Assembly: GCA_039621445.1 (NCBI GenBank)
Contig: CP154954.1
Coordinates: forward strand, 62,044,898 to 62,108,897
DNA from: Euglena gracilis
Taxonomy: Eukaryota; Euglenida; Euglenophyceae; Euglenales
Direction of reading: 5' to 3'
DNA length: 64,000 nucleotides
Below the pieces are notes generated by a model. That model did not search any database. It saw only the letters and a list, made by a program, of their open reading frames with translations, and was not told the origin of the DNA. This document shows positions 25,566-36,913 of this stretch, piece by piece; the stretch's first letter is position 1; each line of letters opens with the position of its first letter. The translations under genes and the position numbers were made by a program.

Positions 25566-27339
25566 GAGTCCAAAGAGGGGGGGCTTAAAAAGGGGGGTTG
25601 GCCAATCCTACCCAGTTTGGACCCCTTCGCGCGTGAATAACTCGGGCCTTGCGGGGAGTTGGGGGTCAAACCCAGGTGATTCGGAAACTAGGAATCCAGT
25701 CGCTCGCGACTGAAAAAAAAAATTTCGGGAACGGGGCCGGGATCATGGTGATAATCCGCCGGTTCCCGAGGTGGCCCCGAGGGGGGGGGGTTCGGGGGGG
25801 TTTTCCCCCAGTGGTAAGCTTCACTCTTACCCATAAAGGGATAAGAGCTCAGCGACGCCCCCATAACCTGCAACCTGTGACCAGGGGGTGGCCGTAAATG
25901 AGGGGTGGTCGTACGACAAAGAGGGGGGTAATAATACCATCCTAATACCTCATGAAGGCCTTCCTAATACTTCGAGTAGGTTGGGCGAAAACACAAGCAA
26001 ATTTGGCCACCTCTTGTTTAAGGCAAGGGAGGGTCGAACGCAGGTTTTTTTTTTAAAGACTGGGGGGGAGGGGGGGAGAGGGTCGGCACCCACCCACCCA
26101 CCCACCCACCCCCTGGGGTGGGGCCCCCCGGGGGAGGGGAGGTCCCACCCACTTTTGCCCGAAAATGGCCAAAAATGCCAAAAATAGCACATTTTTCAAA
26201 ATTTTCGGCGCCTTTGGCGCTGAAAAAGATATACCCACCAGCCTCTATGTCAAATGTGTCAACGCGAGTTGACATATTTCTATTTGGTGGGATATTCTAA
26301 ACCGCGTGTGAACATTCCCATTATCTGTGACAATGAATGTCGAAAGTCTCAATTTTTTCATCATGTGATAAGATCCTTTAACTCGAGAGTGAAAGCGAAA
26401 TTTAGAGTTTTTTTTTGATTTGTTGGCAAATCTGGGTGGTGGATTCAAAGGTGGCCCTGACACCACCTCGCAAATTCCCAATTTTGGACGAAAATTTCTT
26501 ATTTGGGCTCAAATTTCAAATCTTCGTTGACAATAGCTTAATTTGCTTTGCTTTTTTGGGTTTCAGCATCTTTTTGGGCCGTATTGCACCACTTCGGACA
26601 ATTTTGCTACAAAATTGGAACCGTTTTCAATCACTTTGGGCCTGGAGCAGGAAGACCGGGGGGGAGGGGGGTCTCCCCCACCCACCCACCCCCTGGGGGG
26701 GGGCCGGGGGTCCCATGTGACCCACTCAAAAATCGCGAAAAATTCCAAAAATAGCACCTTTCAAAAATGTTGGGTGTCTTCGGCGCCGAAAAGTACATTC
26801 CACTCCACCCCTGGGGGACCCCCCCCCCGGATCCACGACTGAAAAAACCCCTGGCCTGGATTTGGGCTTTCTTTTTCGGGACACATTAAAGCAGTTTAGG
26901 GCCATTTAAGCTTGGTCCACTTTCAACCCAAAGAGGCCTAAAAATGGTGGACCACAGCCCAGGAATACCAACATAGTACAAGAATGACCAAACTGACCAA
27001 GGCTGGCCCAAAATAACCCAAAATGAAGCCGCCCCCATCATAAACCTTCGCAAGGAAAAATGTCTTCGGTGCAGAAGGAAAAACACTCTGTTTCTCGATT
27101 CATCAAATTAAAACCCCGGGAAAAGGGGCAGGACCAAACAGGGGCTCCTTCCAACTTCCAGCGGGGGGAGTGCAACCCACCCACAGGTTCCCAAACCACC
27201 CAGAGATGCCTCGGAATCAGTGCAGCACTTTTTGGCTTCCCCTGGCCGAAAGGCAAGCACACTTTGCTTCGAGAATCCATTGACTTCTTTTTTGCATGCT
27301 GTAGAGGTCTGCTGCTTTACTTCAGGGGCAGGGAGATAT

Positions 27340-27435
27340 TCCGGTCGGCCGAAAATTTTATTCCGGGGTTTTATTCCGCTTTATTCCGGATTATTCCGGT
27401 TTATTCTGGAATTTATTCCGGTTTATTCCTGTCAA
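27340..27435. repeat. TTATTCCGG array, copy 1
   Basis: Units of TTATTCCGG(T) repeat about eight times. A second array of the same unit is at 27940-28018, 500 bp away. Confidence 0.85.
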
Positions 27436-27939
27436 TTTCTGTCTGAATGGACTTAGGATTTTTTTGAAATACAATTGCTTAGGCGGCACATCTCGCACTT
27501 ATACTATATCATATACTGTTTTCCGTGTGTCAGGGTACAGGGTTCCAGAAATTTTGCAAAAATTGTAAATTTGCGCAAATCCGCCCATTTCAAAAAAAAC
27601 CCTTAAATGTGAATGAATTCGGCCGCCTAAGACCGGTGTGTTTTGAATACTGCAAAGGCTGTCTCATTAACTTAAGATATTGACTGAACGATTTGGTGAG
27701 GTGTACTTACCTGAAGCAACACCCTGAAAACTTGACTGTGTGAGATAGTGCCACGGAACCTTAAACGTCATTGCATTTGCACATTTCGTCTAATTCACCA
27801 CTCCTTCGAAAAATATTACCTTCTTCATTGGTGGTCCACCCTCTGACATGAGACTGACTGAGGAAAACATGAAAACACATCAAACTTCACCTTCATTGCC
27901 TTTGTGTCTTGCAGAATTTTCATGCCATTGGCTGGCACT

Positions 27940-28018
27940 TTTATTCCGGTTATTCCGGTTTATTCCGGTTTATTCCGGTTTTCGCTATTCCGGTTTATTC
28001 CGGTTTATTCCGGACTGG
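27940..28018. repeat. TTATTCCGG array, copy 2
   Basis: Seven or eight copies of TTATTCCGG(T), the same unit as 27340-27435. Confidence 0.85.
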
Positions 28019-28456
28019 AATATCCCCCTGCCCCTGTTTACTTTCATTCCCTTTCCTTGTGCATCTTCAGATGCAGGTTACTGGGTCGCTTTCGCTGACC
28101 ACAGGAGGGTCCAGCAATTATTTTCCAGCCAGCAGCATTCTAACAAAAAAAAGCATGAAAATTAAACAAATGACGCAGGGACAGGGAAAAAACGCTCAAA
28201 CATTGGACAAAAAGAGAACAAGGGCTGAAATCTTCCATTGATTTTTTTTATTGAAAAAAAGTTGCCTGTTGCCTCTGTTGCCTTCCAGTCCCCAGATCTT
28301 CATTTCGTCAACAGTGCCTGTGGGTCCTGGATTACAGTTATCAACAGCATTCTAAAATGGAAAGACCAAGAAAAGGAGTAACATTATTTCAAGGAAGCAA
28401 ACCACTGCAAGAGAATCTCTGAGCATAAAAACGCAGCCAAGGAAGACACGCTCATG

Positions 28457-31400
28457 TCAGGGTGAGAGCTGCAGAGCGTAATAGTGGGCCAGATAAATAA
28501 ACGGCAGCGCGGTGGCCTGGGCTGTTGCCAAGGTGTTCCAGACACCCTTCCAATCCTCCTCTCTTTGTAGTTGGTTTTTCTTATAAAACGCCAAAAGCAA
28601 ACACAAGACAATTTGTGCAAAAAATGGAGTGGTGTAAATAGGGAAATGTTTCATCCAGGGATTTGGCTTGCAGACCCAAGAGAATCTGCCGCTTCAGGTT
28701 CAATAATTCATAGAGACAACACCCCACAAGGCATCAGATGAGCGGGGAGGGGGGGATTGGGACCCATCCCCATACAAAAAGCACAGCGCGAATTTTTGGC
28801 GAATCGGCGAAGGCCCCAAAATCGCACTTTGTAATTTTTTTTAAAAAACTGGCCAAAAATAAATTTTTTGGCGTTCTGGGGGGTCCGGAACATAGATTCA
28901 CTTAGTGACCCTGGGGGGGGGCACTTTTTTCCCGGGCCCAAATCCACCCACCCACTTTTTCGAAAACCCACCCTCCCATGACCCCCCCCCCCAAGGGGGA
29001 GCAAACCACCCACCCACTCACACACCGCCGAAAATGCTTTCTGGCGCAGCCTTTGGCTGGGCAAAAGCCTGACCCATGGCCCCGCCTCCCGGGGGGTGAT
29101 CCCGGGGTCTCAACCCACCCACCCTCTCGAAACCCCCCCCCCCCGGAGGGGTCACACAGGTGATCGATGGTCCGGCCCCCCCCCCCCCCGGGCCAGGGGA
29201 GGGGCAGGGCTGTGCGGGAAGGCCTGGTGGGGGAGGAGTGTTGGGGGGGGGGTCGATCCCTATGCAAAGGAAATTTTGACCTAAAACGACGCCTCAGAAA
29301 TACGAAGGCCTGGTGGAGGGGTGGCCCACCCCCCCCCCCACCCACCCACCACCCCAAATAAGACCTGGGTCTGATTATTGGATCCGTTGCTGGAAACTCC
29401 AGGGGTGTCTTATTTGTGGGGACTTTTTGGGGCAAAAATATGTCAAAAATGCTAAAAATTTTCGGTGCACAGTGCCAGAAGAAAAATTTGACCAGTTTAG
29501 GGCTTCGGGGATTCCCATACAGCCCCGGGGAGGGGGCTGGTCTTACTGGGGGGGTCTGAACGCTCCCTCAACCCTCCCCACAGAGGGGGAGGAGAATGGG
29601 TGCGGCGGGCAGGGTGGGGCCGGGGTGCCCACTGGCTCGCAGTCCCAAAGCCACCGCGGGCAGGGGAGGGCAGGGCAGGCGGTTGGGCGGGGGTGGGCGC
29701 GGAGGCGGCCGGCCGGGTTGGCCGCAAATCCGGGGAGCGACCCCAGCCACGCAGCCCTCGCCGGACACGCAGCCCCGGCAGGGGACGGAACGGCACGGCC
29801 GGCCGTCCAATTCAACGGCCGGCGGAGTCCAACGCAATGCCCGCTGGGGGGGGGGGTGGGGGGCCCGCGAAATGACGTGCGGGCCGCTGAGGGATCCCAT
29901 CCGGGAGGAAAGAAGCGGCAACGCGTGCAAATGCGCCCGAAACAACGGCAAAGCCGACGTCTCTGGGCCCGGCGGTTTGGTGGCGGATCCCAAGCGCCAA
30001 TCCACCCGGGAGGTGGGGGTGGTCAGATCCCCCCCCCCCCAGGATGGGGGGTGGGGGGGTCGGCCAGGGCAGAACGGGAAGGACTGGTGGGGGGGGGGTC
30101 GATCCCCCCACCCACCACAGCATTTTTCACAGATTTCCACCTGGCGCCGAAGGTGCCGGGAAGAATTTTTTGGGGATTGAAAATTGGTGCTTCCGAAAAT
30201 ACAGGAAAAGGTGGAGGGTGGTCGATCCCCCCCCCACCACCCTGGCTGTTTGGCCGATTCCCGTTCTGCCCTGGGGTCCACCCCACTCCCACCCTTAGGG
30301 CGTCTGGGATTCCTATCCAGTGCTGTCTCTGGGTGTCCCGGAAATGGCCCAGAGAGATCTGTTTCCGAAGTGGGGCTGCCTGGGCGAACGCCAGCGGCGC
30401 TAATACAGCAGGGAGGGGGCGGGGTGGCGGTTGACGGCGGACGTGTGGTGGGGGCAGACCCGACCGAAGGACCCTCGTCATCCGGCGGGCGGGGCAACTT
30501 CATTTGCAATGAGGGCGGACATCGAGGGTCTGCTGACGATCGAGGAGTGCTGGTGTAGTGTGAGAAGTGTAGTGTACGAGTGCGTATCGAGTAAAAGAAA
30601 CCTATGGAAAAAAATAGAAAAATAATGTAGCCCCTTCATCCTGTGCATGCAAATCCGTTTGGTCCACACCTGTCACACCTGTCTCTTAGGACTTCCACCA
30701 AAATGATGCAGAAATCTACGGCGGGCGGTGAGGTCTGGGCGAGTTTGGCGGGCGGGCAGCGGGGCGGCGCCCTCCGTCCACCACGGCGGCTGCACGAAGT
30801 AGAAGCCGTCCCGGACCTGGGTCGGCTGGGGGCCGATGTGTTCCTGCGCGGGGCACATGGGGTGGGGGTAGGGAACGGGCTGCCCTCATCCTGTCCGTCC
30901 TGCTTTCCCATAACTGTCGGGTTGGTGCGTACTCCGCCAGCGTCCGGGTCCAGGGTACCAGGGTCCCCAGGATGGAGGGCTTGGGGCCAGGGTTCGGTAC
31001 AAAGAAAGGAGGGGGGAGGGTGGGTCGGACCCCCCCCCTCCGGTCAGGGGGGGGGATCTCTCCCTTCCTGTACACTGGTGCGGTCCGGGTGACTGATTTC
31101 CAGCCCAGCGCTTCGGCGCATCCGAATCAACAAAGTTATGGGTGCCTGAGCGCCCAATGCCACGATAAGTAAACCTGACCCCCATTTAATTGCACGGTGC
31201 GCACATTATTGGACCGACGTTTCGGACCCTCAGGGGTGTTGCACTTATTTGGGCACTCCCCAGAAAAAGTAATCAATGAGAAATGGCTTTGGGACTTTGG
31301 GGGCTGTTGGGTGCGCACTTTCTTGGACTTCATTTTCGGACCCTCGGGGGTGTGAGACTTATTTGGGCACTGCACACCATTTGGGCACCGTGCACAAATG

Positions 31401-34400
31401 GAGGGAGTTTAAACCCACAAAGACAAACTGCAACAAAAAGAGGACGAACCGTGATAGAAATGCATCCAGCGTGGAAAAAAGTGCCTGCTGCATGGTAAAT
31501 CCTATGAACCCCATAACGTCATAACAGGGTTTTAATAAGATCCGGGGGGGGGCACGGGCAGAGGGGGGGGGACACAACATGGACCCTCAAAAAATGCGAC
31601 GCAAAAAACACACACTTAAACACAACACACACACACACAAAATGAAAAAAAATAAACGCAAATCGGATGTAAATTCCTTCACGAGCTTCCCTGGGATGTA
31701 CACTTTCTGCTGGGAAGAAGGGAAAACCGGGAACCGGGAGAACCGGCTCTGCTAAAACAAATTATCATTTTGGATAAAAGTTAGCATTTCGTTGCCCCAA
31801 AAATGCAAAAATGACAAAAAAAGACAAAATTTTGGTCTCAGGGGAAAATCAGGGCCAAAATGAGGGATATTTCATTGTCAAAAAAATGGATTTTTGCTGG
31901 AAATAGCAAAAACACAAAAATCTCTGGGAAAAAAAAGTGGGAAAAAAACAGCAAAAAAACCTGCATTTGCGTTCTCCCCCCTGCCACGGGCCTGCAGGAA
32001 AAAGGTGCTGGCTGGAAAAGATGCTGGCTGGCCCCTGGAGAGTGGGGGTCCAGGAGGGGGGGGGTCCAGCTGGCTGGCAGCTGGACCCAGATGGTTCCCC
32101 AAAAACAGGCGAAAAGCCCAACTCCAGCTGGGTTGGCATTATTCAAATTTTGGAGGCGAGAAACCAAAAACCCCTCAACCATAGCTCTGTGGACCATTTT
32201 TGACCGCCTTTCCGCCAAAAAATTCGTCCAAAAAGTTTATCGGTCCAGCCGGGCTTTGCTGGGCAGGCCTCACCTTTTCAGACCCGGGGTGGGGTCACCG
32301 ATCGCCAAACTGGATCCCATGATACACAGCTGTAGCAGTTTGCTCCGACTATCCAATCCACGGCTGAAGTGCAAACATGCGGGGCGCAGTTACCGGGTAA
32401 TGGCGTCTGGGGTTCTTGGAGAGGGGCCCGGTCTTGACGTCCGCGTCCGGTCGAGGCATCGCGGCATTGATCTCCAGCTGGCTCTCGCGGTGGGGAATGA
32501 TCTTGGCCACAGGAGGCCCCCCTTAGTTGCACTAAGGCTTCTTGTCTGTTTATGGCCGGCGCTGACTTCGCTTCTGGCCCAGTTTGCTGCGTGGTGAGGA
32601 GGCCACAGGAGGCCCCCCCCGCACAGAGGTGTTATTAGGACCCGGGGATCTGTTGCACCCCCCCCCCCCAAGATCACTGACCCAGAAACAATCTCTGACC
32701 CCCCGCAATACACGTCTCAATCATTTTTAAAAACCGGGCAGGCTTTTGCTTGAAGACCCGGGGGGGGATCCTCTGGCCAGCCATTTTGCTAGCATACCCC
32801 TCCTTCCCCCGCCTGGAAAAAAATTCCTCTGGCGCTGCGCGCCGAGGTGGAAACACCCGGAAGGAAGGGATGCAAACCCAATTCACACCCCTCCCAAAAT
32901 GGGTCCTCGTCCAGCCCTCCCTCCACAGGGAGCTGCCGCCCCCCCCCCCCCCCCGGAGGCCACCCGGGGAGCCGGCCATGGCAGCACTCCGAGGTACCGA
33001 GATCCACCCCCCCCCCTGTGGGGATGGGGGGGTTGGGGCATGTGGCCAAAAATGTTTGGACCTTCGGGGCACTCCGGTGCCGAAGGCACTGGAATGTCAG
33101 ATAAGGTCCATTTTTAGCCCGATTGTGGTGACCAGGCAGGTCTCTGGACACCCCAGCGCGCCCAGAGACCTCCCCTTGACCTCCCCTTGGGGGTCAAATT
33201 CAGCCTGGAGGTTTTTGCTGTGTTTTTTTTGGGGGGGGGGGCTGATTCTGTTCCAAAAATGCCAAAAAATGGGGAGTTTTTTGGAAGGTTTGGGGGTCCA
33301 AAATTTTTGCGGAATTTTTTTTTTTTGGATAGCTAGCCCTGCTAGCACCCCGGGGGGTCCACTTGGATTCCGGCTGGCCAATTTTGGACTAGCCGCAGTC
33401 CAGCCCCCCCTGCCCCGGGGGGGCACTGCGAACCCTTAAGCAAAAGCCTGGACCGGGGGGTCCCCACCCACCCATTCAGGCCCCAATTCCTAAATGCTGG
33501 GGTTCCGGGGCACGCACTTATTGGTTTGGGGTCAAAAAAATATCGGTGCTTCGCACCTAAAAAGGACAAAAATGGCCAAAAAACCGACTGCAGCGGGACC
33601 CACAAAGCACTTGGGGGCACCCCCCGGGGTCCAACCTCCCTGCTCTCAATCCCAGGAAACCTGCCAGAGTGGCCTCCTGCCCTCGGACGGCTTTCGGCTT
33701 TGCGGGCGGTCGCTCGGAGGCCTCCGCCGGGGCCGGCAGGAACTTCATCCGGCAGGGGCGGGCGGGGGCGGGGCGGGATGGGGATGGCCATATAGGGTTG
33801 GGTTGACAGGCCGCGCACCCCGTATGCTGTTTTGGGCACAAGGTGAAAACCCAATCATGCCTGCTGGGTTTATCAGAATATTTTGTTTTTAATTTTGCTG
33901 AAAATCCACGCCTTTCTCGGCATTCCGGTGGGTATGCATGGAGTCATCATACACATGTGAACGTATCCCTGTAACATATAAGTTGCATTCGCTCCAAATT
34001 GTCATCATCCAACAACACGCTGAAGGGGGTTGGCAGTCCATTCAGCCCCAGCTAGGGGTGATGGGTTGCCAGTGGTCATCCAGCTGGGACTGAATGCAAG
34101 GCTGCACACACATACCCACAAGACAGACAAGTGGCAATGGAATTGGAGCGGCACAATCCTGGGAAACAACTTTCGGGAAAATTCAAAACTCCAAGAGCTA
34201 ACCGAGAGAGGCACAATGCTGAAAACCCAATGGCCAGCCTTGGCCGGAAGCCATGGGTTACTCCTTCTGCAGGGGTGCCCTTCACTGTAATGCAGAAACG
34301 AGGATTTCGTCGCACTTGACAATGAACATATCGCACCACAAAAACACACACGCTGCTTGACGCTTGACAAAGTTTCCAGCCCCATTTTTCCAATTGGCGG

Positions 34401-36134
34401 GCGAATTCGGGGTGGCCAAATTTGCCAACCCCAAACTTGGCAAATTTGGGGTTGCCAAACTGGGGGGCAATTTGGCAACCCCCAATTTGCCAAACTTCAA
34501 AATTGGGGGTTATGCACCAACAGCACCAATCCTGCTTGTGAATTAGCTGGCGACGTCCTTGCTCTGAGGTCAGGATGCAACAGCATGGTTCGAAAGCTGT
34601 GATGGGGTCAGGCCAAATCCAGCTGATTGAGGATTTTGAGGTGGGTCGCCGCCCGAAAAGCCTCATCGAAAATTTCTTTCTCACCAATTTCGACCCCTTT
34701 TCAAACTCAGCCCAGCTGGGTTGTGTGGACCAAACGTCAATGGACCCCCCCCCCCCCATCCGTTGGAAGCTGTTGGGGGATTTTCATCATGGTTGCCCAG
34801 CGATGTTTGAACCGACCGCCGTGGGACAGGGTACCCTACACTTGTCGACGGGGCGGGGGGGGGGGGGAGGGAGGACTGGTCACTGGTTCCCGGCAGGCAT
34901 ACTTCGGCGGTAGCCTCGGGGCGTCACCAGCCGGCCCTCAGCGTCATAGTGGGGCCCCTGCGCATTGATGGAGGGGCATGTGGGCCAGGGGGACAAGGGG
35001 GGGGGTGGGCATTGATGGGCCGCCGGTGCGGAGAAGGATGCCAAAATGCAACTGTGGGCCCACAGAGCACCCGCAGGCCCAAGGCAAAAAAACCCTCCAG
35101 GCTCCGCAGAGAGCTGCGCCAAATAAAAACAATCTACAAAATCGAGAGAGGAGAAAAATAAGCACTCTGGAGCATCTTTGGCATTATCCAACCATGCGCC
35201 GAAGCATCCGAAATTTTCCGACGCGGGCGCAAAAAAAACAGGGAACCCGCTTTCTTGGATGCAGCCCCCCCCCTCCACTGGCTGGAAGGACTATGATCCG
35301 CACCTCTGACCACCAACCCTGAAAAAATCCGGGGATCTCTGCCGCTTGAACAATTTGTTTCCACAGCCAGGGATGGCCTACGATGGGGAACCGACAACCG
35401 CAGGCGGCAGAAATGGACGGGAGGTGCGGAGAACGTAGGGGAGGGCAACCCACGGCGCAACCCGGCCATACGGACGGGCACACCTCCGAGGGTGGGGGCA
35501 CTGGCTTCCGCCCCCGGCGGCGCAGGTCCTCGTAGTCGCGGTCCCACATGTACTCGTACCCAGTCTGTCGCAGGCCTCCCCGGCCACCACACTCCCCAAC
35601 CCGGGGGGGTTTACCTCTCCGGACAGTATCTGCAAACACACCTGGCTGCAGAGATTCCACACTTGTGGGCAGGAGGCGGCGGTCGCGGTACTGTTGTCCA
35701 GTCGGTCCTCATGGGTGGTGGCTCCCAAGGTGTATCCCCTGAAGTGGGTTGGGCTCTCGTCAGGATCCCAATTTACCGTTCGCTGTACTGCACCCCGGGC
35801 AGGCTGAACCGTGCTCCCCCCACAATGCGGCTTCGGCACGCCTTTCTTGACATTCAGCACACACTGCTTGGCATTCAGGATTGAAGCCTGAAAAGCGGAA
35901 CCCTTGCGATCCTTAATTTTGGATTTAAGAAGATAAAGACGCACAATAAAACCCTCTGACGTTTCTATTCACGGGGGTGGTGGCCCTGCTCGGCAACGGG
36001 AAAGGGGGAGAGAGAAGCGGAGGCCTGGCCCGGAGGCCGCTGTACCGCTGGATGTGGACGGATGAGTCGTCCGCGTAGTGCGGGGCGGCGTCGTGCAGGT
36101 CGGCGGCATCGGCCGCATGGTTGTGGTGGGACAT
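28457..36134 (-). CDS. Novel 278-residue protein with C-terminal membrane segment (7 exons)
   Basis: Exons: 36046-36134, 35484-35565, 34882-34957, 33661-33747, 32394-32521, 30679-30843, 28457-28666. They give 279 codons including TGA with all phases consistent. It starts MSHHNHAADAADLHDAAPHY. The middle is basic and proline-rich and contains YEYMWDRDYEDLRRRGRKP, TGPLSKNPRRHYP and VRDGFYFVQPPWWTEG. The C-terminal exon has one clear hydrophobic stretch (TTPFFAQIVLCLLLAFY), then a charged KKNQLQREEDWKGVW and a second weaker hydrophobic stretch up to the stop. It is probably a membrane-anchored protein. The topology and motifs are reminiscent of small accessory subunits of mitochondrial complexes, but I recognise no family and do not assign one. 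Introns 1 and 3 are nonconventional; the rest are GT-AG. Confidence 0.8.
30064..30274. mobile_element. TIR element, CAGGGCAGAACGGGAA family, copy 1
   Basis: The left end CCAGGGCAGAACGGGAA and the right end TTCCCGTTCTGCCCTGG are perfect complements. The core has G runs, GTCGATCCCCCC and a CCTGGCGCCGAAGGTGCC hairpin. It is in intron 6 of the membrane-protein gene. A close relative is at 41017-41246. Confidence 0.8.
32739..33450. mobile_element. TIR element, GGCTTTTGCTTAAGG family, copy 2
   Basis: The left end CAGGCTTTTGCTTGAAGACC is complementary to the right end CCCTTAAGCAAAAGCCTG. Near the right end it shares TTTTGGACTAGCCGCAGTCC with copy 1 at 18195-19032. It occupies about 60% of intron 4 of the membrane-protein gene (32522-33660). 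Confidence 0.78.
33748..34881 (-). other. Nonconventional intron, membrane-protein gene intron 3
   Basis: 1,134 nt, starting GACCAG and ending CTGCCGGA, with CAG and CTG at the same positions. No AG precedes the exon at 33747 at a usable distance. Phase 1 is preserved. Confidence 0.72.
34400..34510. repeat. Nested inverted repeat of GGCAAATTTGGGGTTGCC type
   Basis: Several overlapping inverted copies of TTTGCCAACCCC and GGGGTTGCCAAA within 110 bp, able to form a branched fold. It is inside intron 3 of the membrane-protein gene. Confidence 0.7.
35566..36045 (-). other. Nonconventional intron, membrane-protein gene intron 1
   Basis: 480 nt, starting GTACAG and ending CTGCGACA. CAG is at +4 to +6 and CTG at -8 to -6. 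Every AG acceptor near exon 2 gives the wrong phase; only this junction continues the frame (VHIQR-TGYEYM). Confidence 0.75.
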
Positions 36135-36149
36135 TGGGGGTTCGGCGCT
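36135..36149 (-). promoter_or_regulatory. Likely trans-splice acceptor of membrane-protein gene
   Basis: CTCACAG is followed by a 13-nt leader and the ATG. No upstream exon fits phase 2 at this acceptor, which favours a 5' end here. Confidence 0.45.
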
Positions 36150-36913
36150 GTGAGACAAGCAATATGTCAATGGCACTGAATAATTTGACGATTGGGTTTG
36201 TCATGCAAACCAGACCAGACTGCTGATACAAATGGGATGCAAAAAAACCACGCAAAAACGAGCAAAAATGAAACAAAACAAAACCAAAAGATCACAAAAC
36301 AATTTTAAAAAAAACTGTTTTTGTGCCCCCCCCCCTGTAGATAGGTGGCTGATGGGGACAATGAAATTCATTGTGATAAATATATTGGGAACAAAGACTA
36401 AAAAAAATCGAATACAGATTATTATTGATGAAAAACGGAGAATATTTTGTGGTAATAAAATATTTATTGCTCCCTATGTGGCATTAAAGAGACAGGCAAA
36501 ATACCGCACATGGCGTTATCTGCTGACTTTGCTTCACACCAACCTCATACAAAAGGACAGATTCACAGAAAGCTCCTGATGATGTGAGTGGTTGTTACGT
36601 GACGAGAACAGCACACAAAAGGCAGGGGTTCAAAAGAGTTTCTCACACTTGATCCCTGGTAATAAAATCCAGCAATTTTACCTGTTACTGCCATCACTGG
36701 AAATATTCGGGGGGGGGGGGTTGAAAGGCCCACCCTCATCTGGAATACATCCAACACAGACACACACACATTACATCATATCACAATGATGGCGGTTGTG
36801 GCTTCGTCAAAAAGAATTCCTAGGTAATGCGACAAAGGAGGGCCGGGGTAATCGGCATAATGTACAATTGGGTTGGATTCCCAAGCTGCAGTGGAGTGGG
36901 GGTGGCTGTTGGG

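Larger units (their letters stand above)
23285..28456. other. Intergenic repeat-rich region
   Basis: About 5.2 kb between the ankyrin start and the next gene's stop. It holds C/G-run elements (23440-24200), a GC-rich array, a GATGGGCATCATGGGTC array, a tandem dimer and two TTATTCCGG arrays, listed separately. A minus-strand open stretch at about 27040-27280 is uninterrupted but lacks codon bias and splice sites, so I do not call it. Nothing else stands out. Confidence 0.5.

Noticed and set aside
27040-27280. Uninterrupted 80-codon minus-strand frame
   Set aside because: No third-position bias, no plausible acceptor or donor, and no match to the neighbouring gene phases.
29590-29990. GC-rich open stretches on both strands
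   Set aside because: Open in several frames because of composition; no splice sites or motif support, and it lies inside an intron of the membrane-protein gene.
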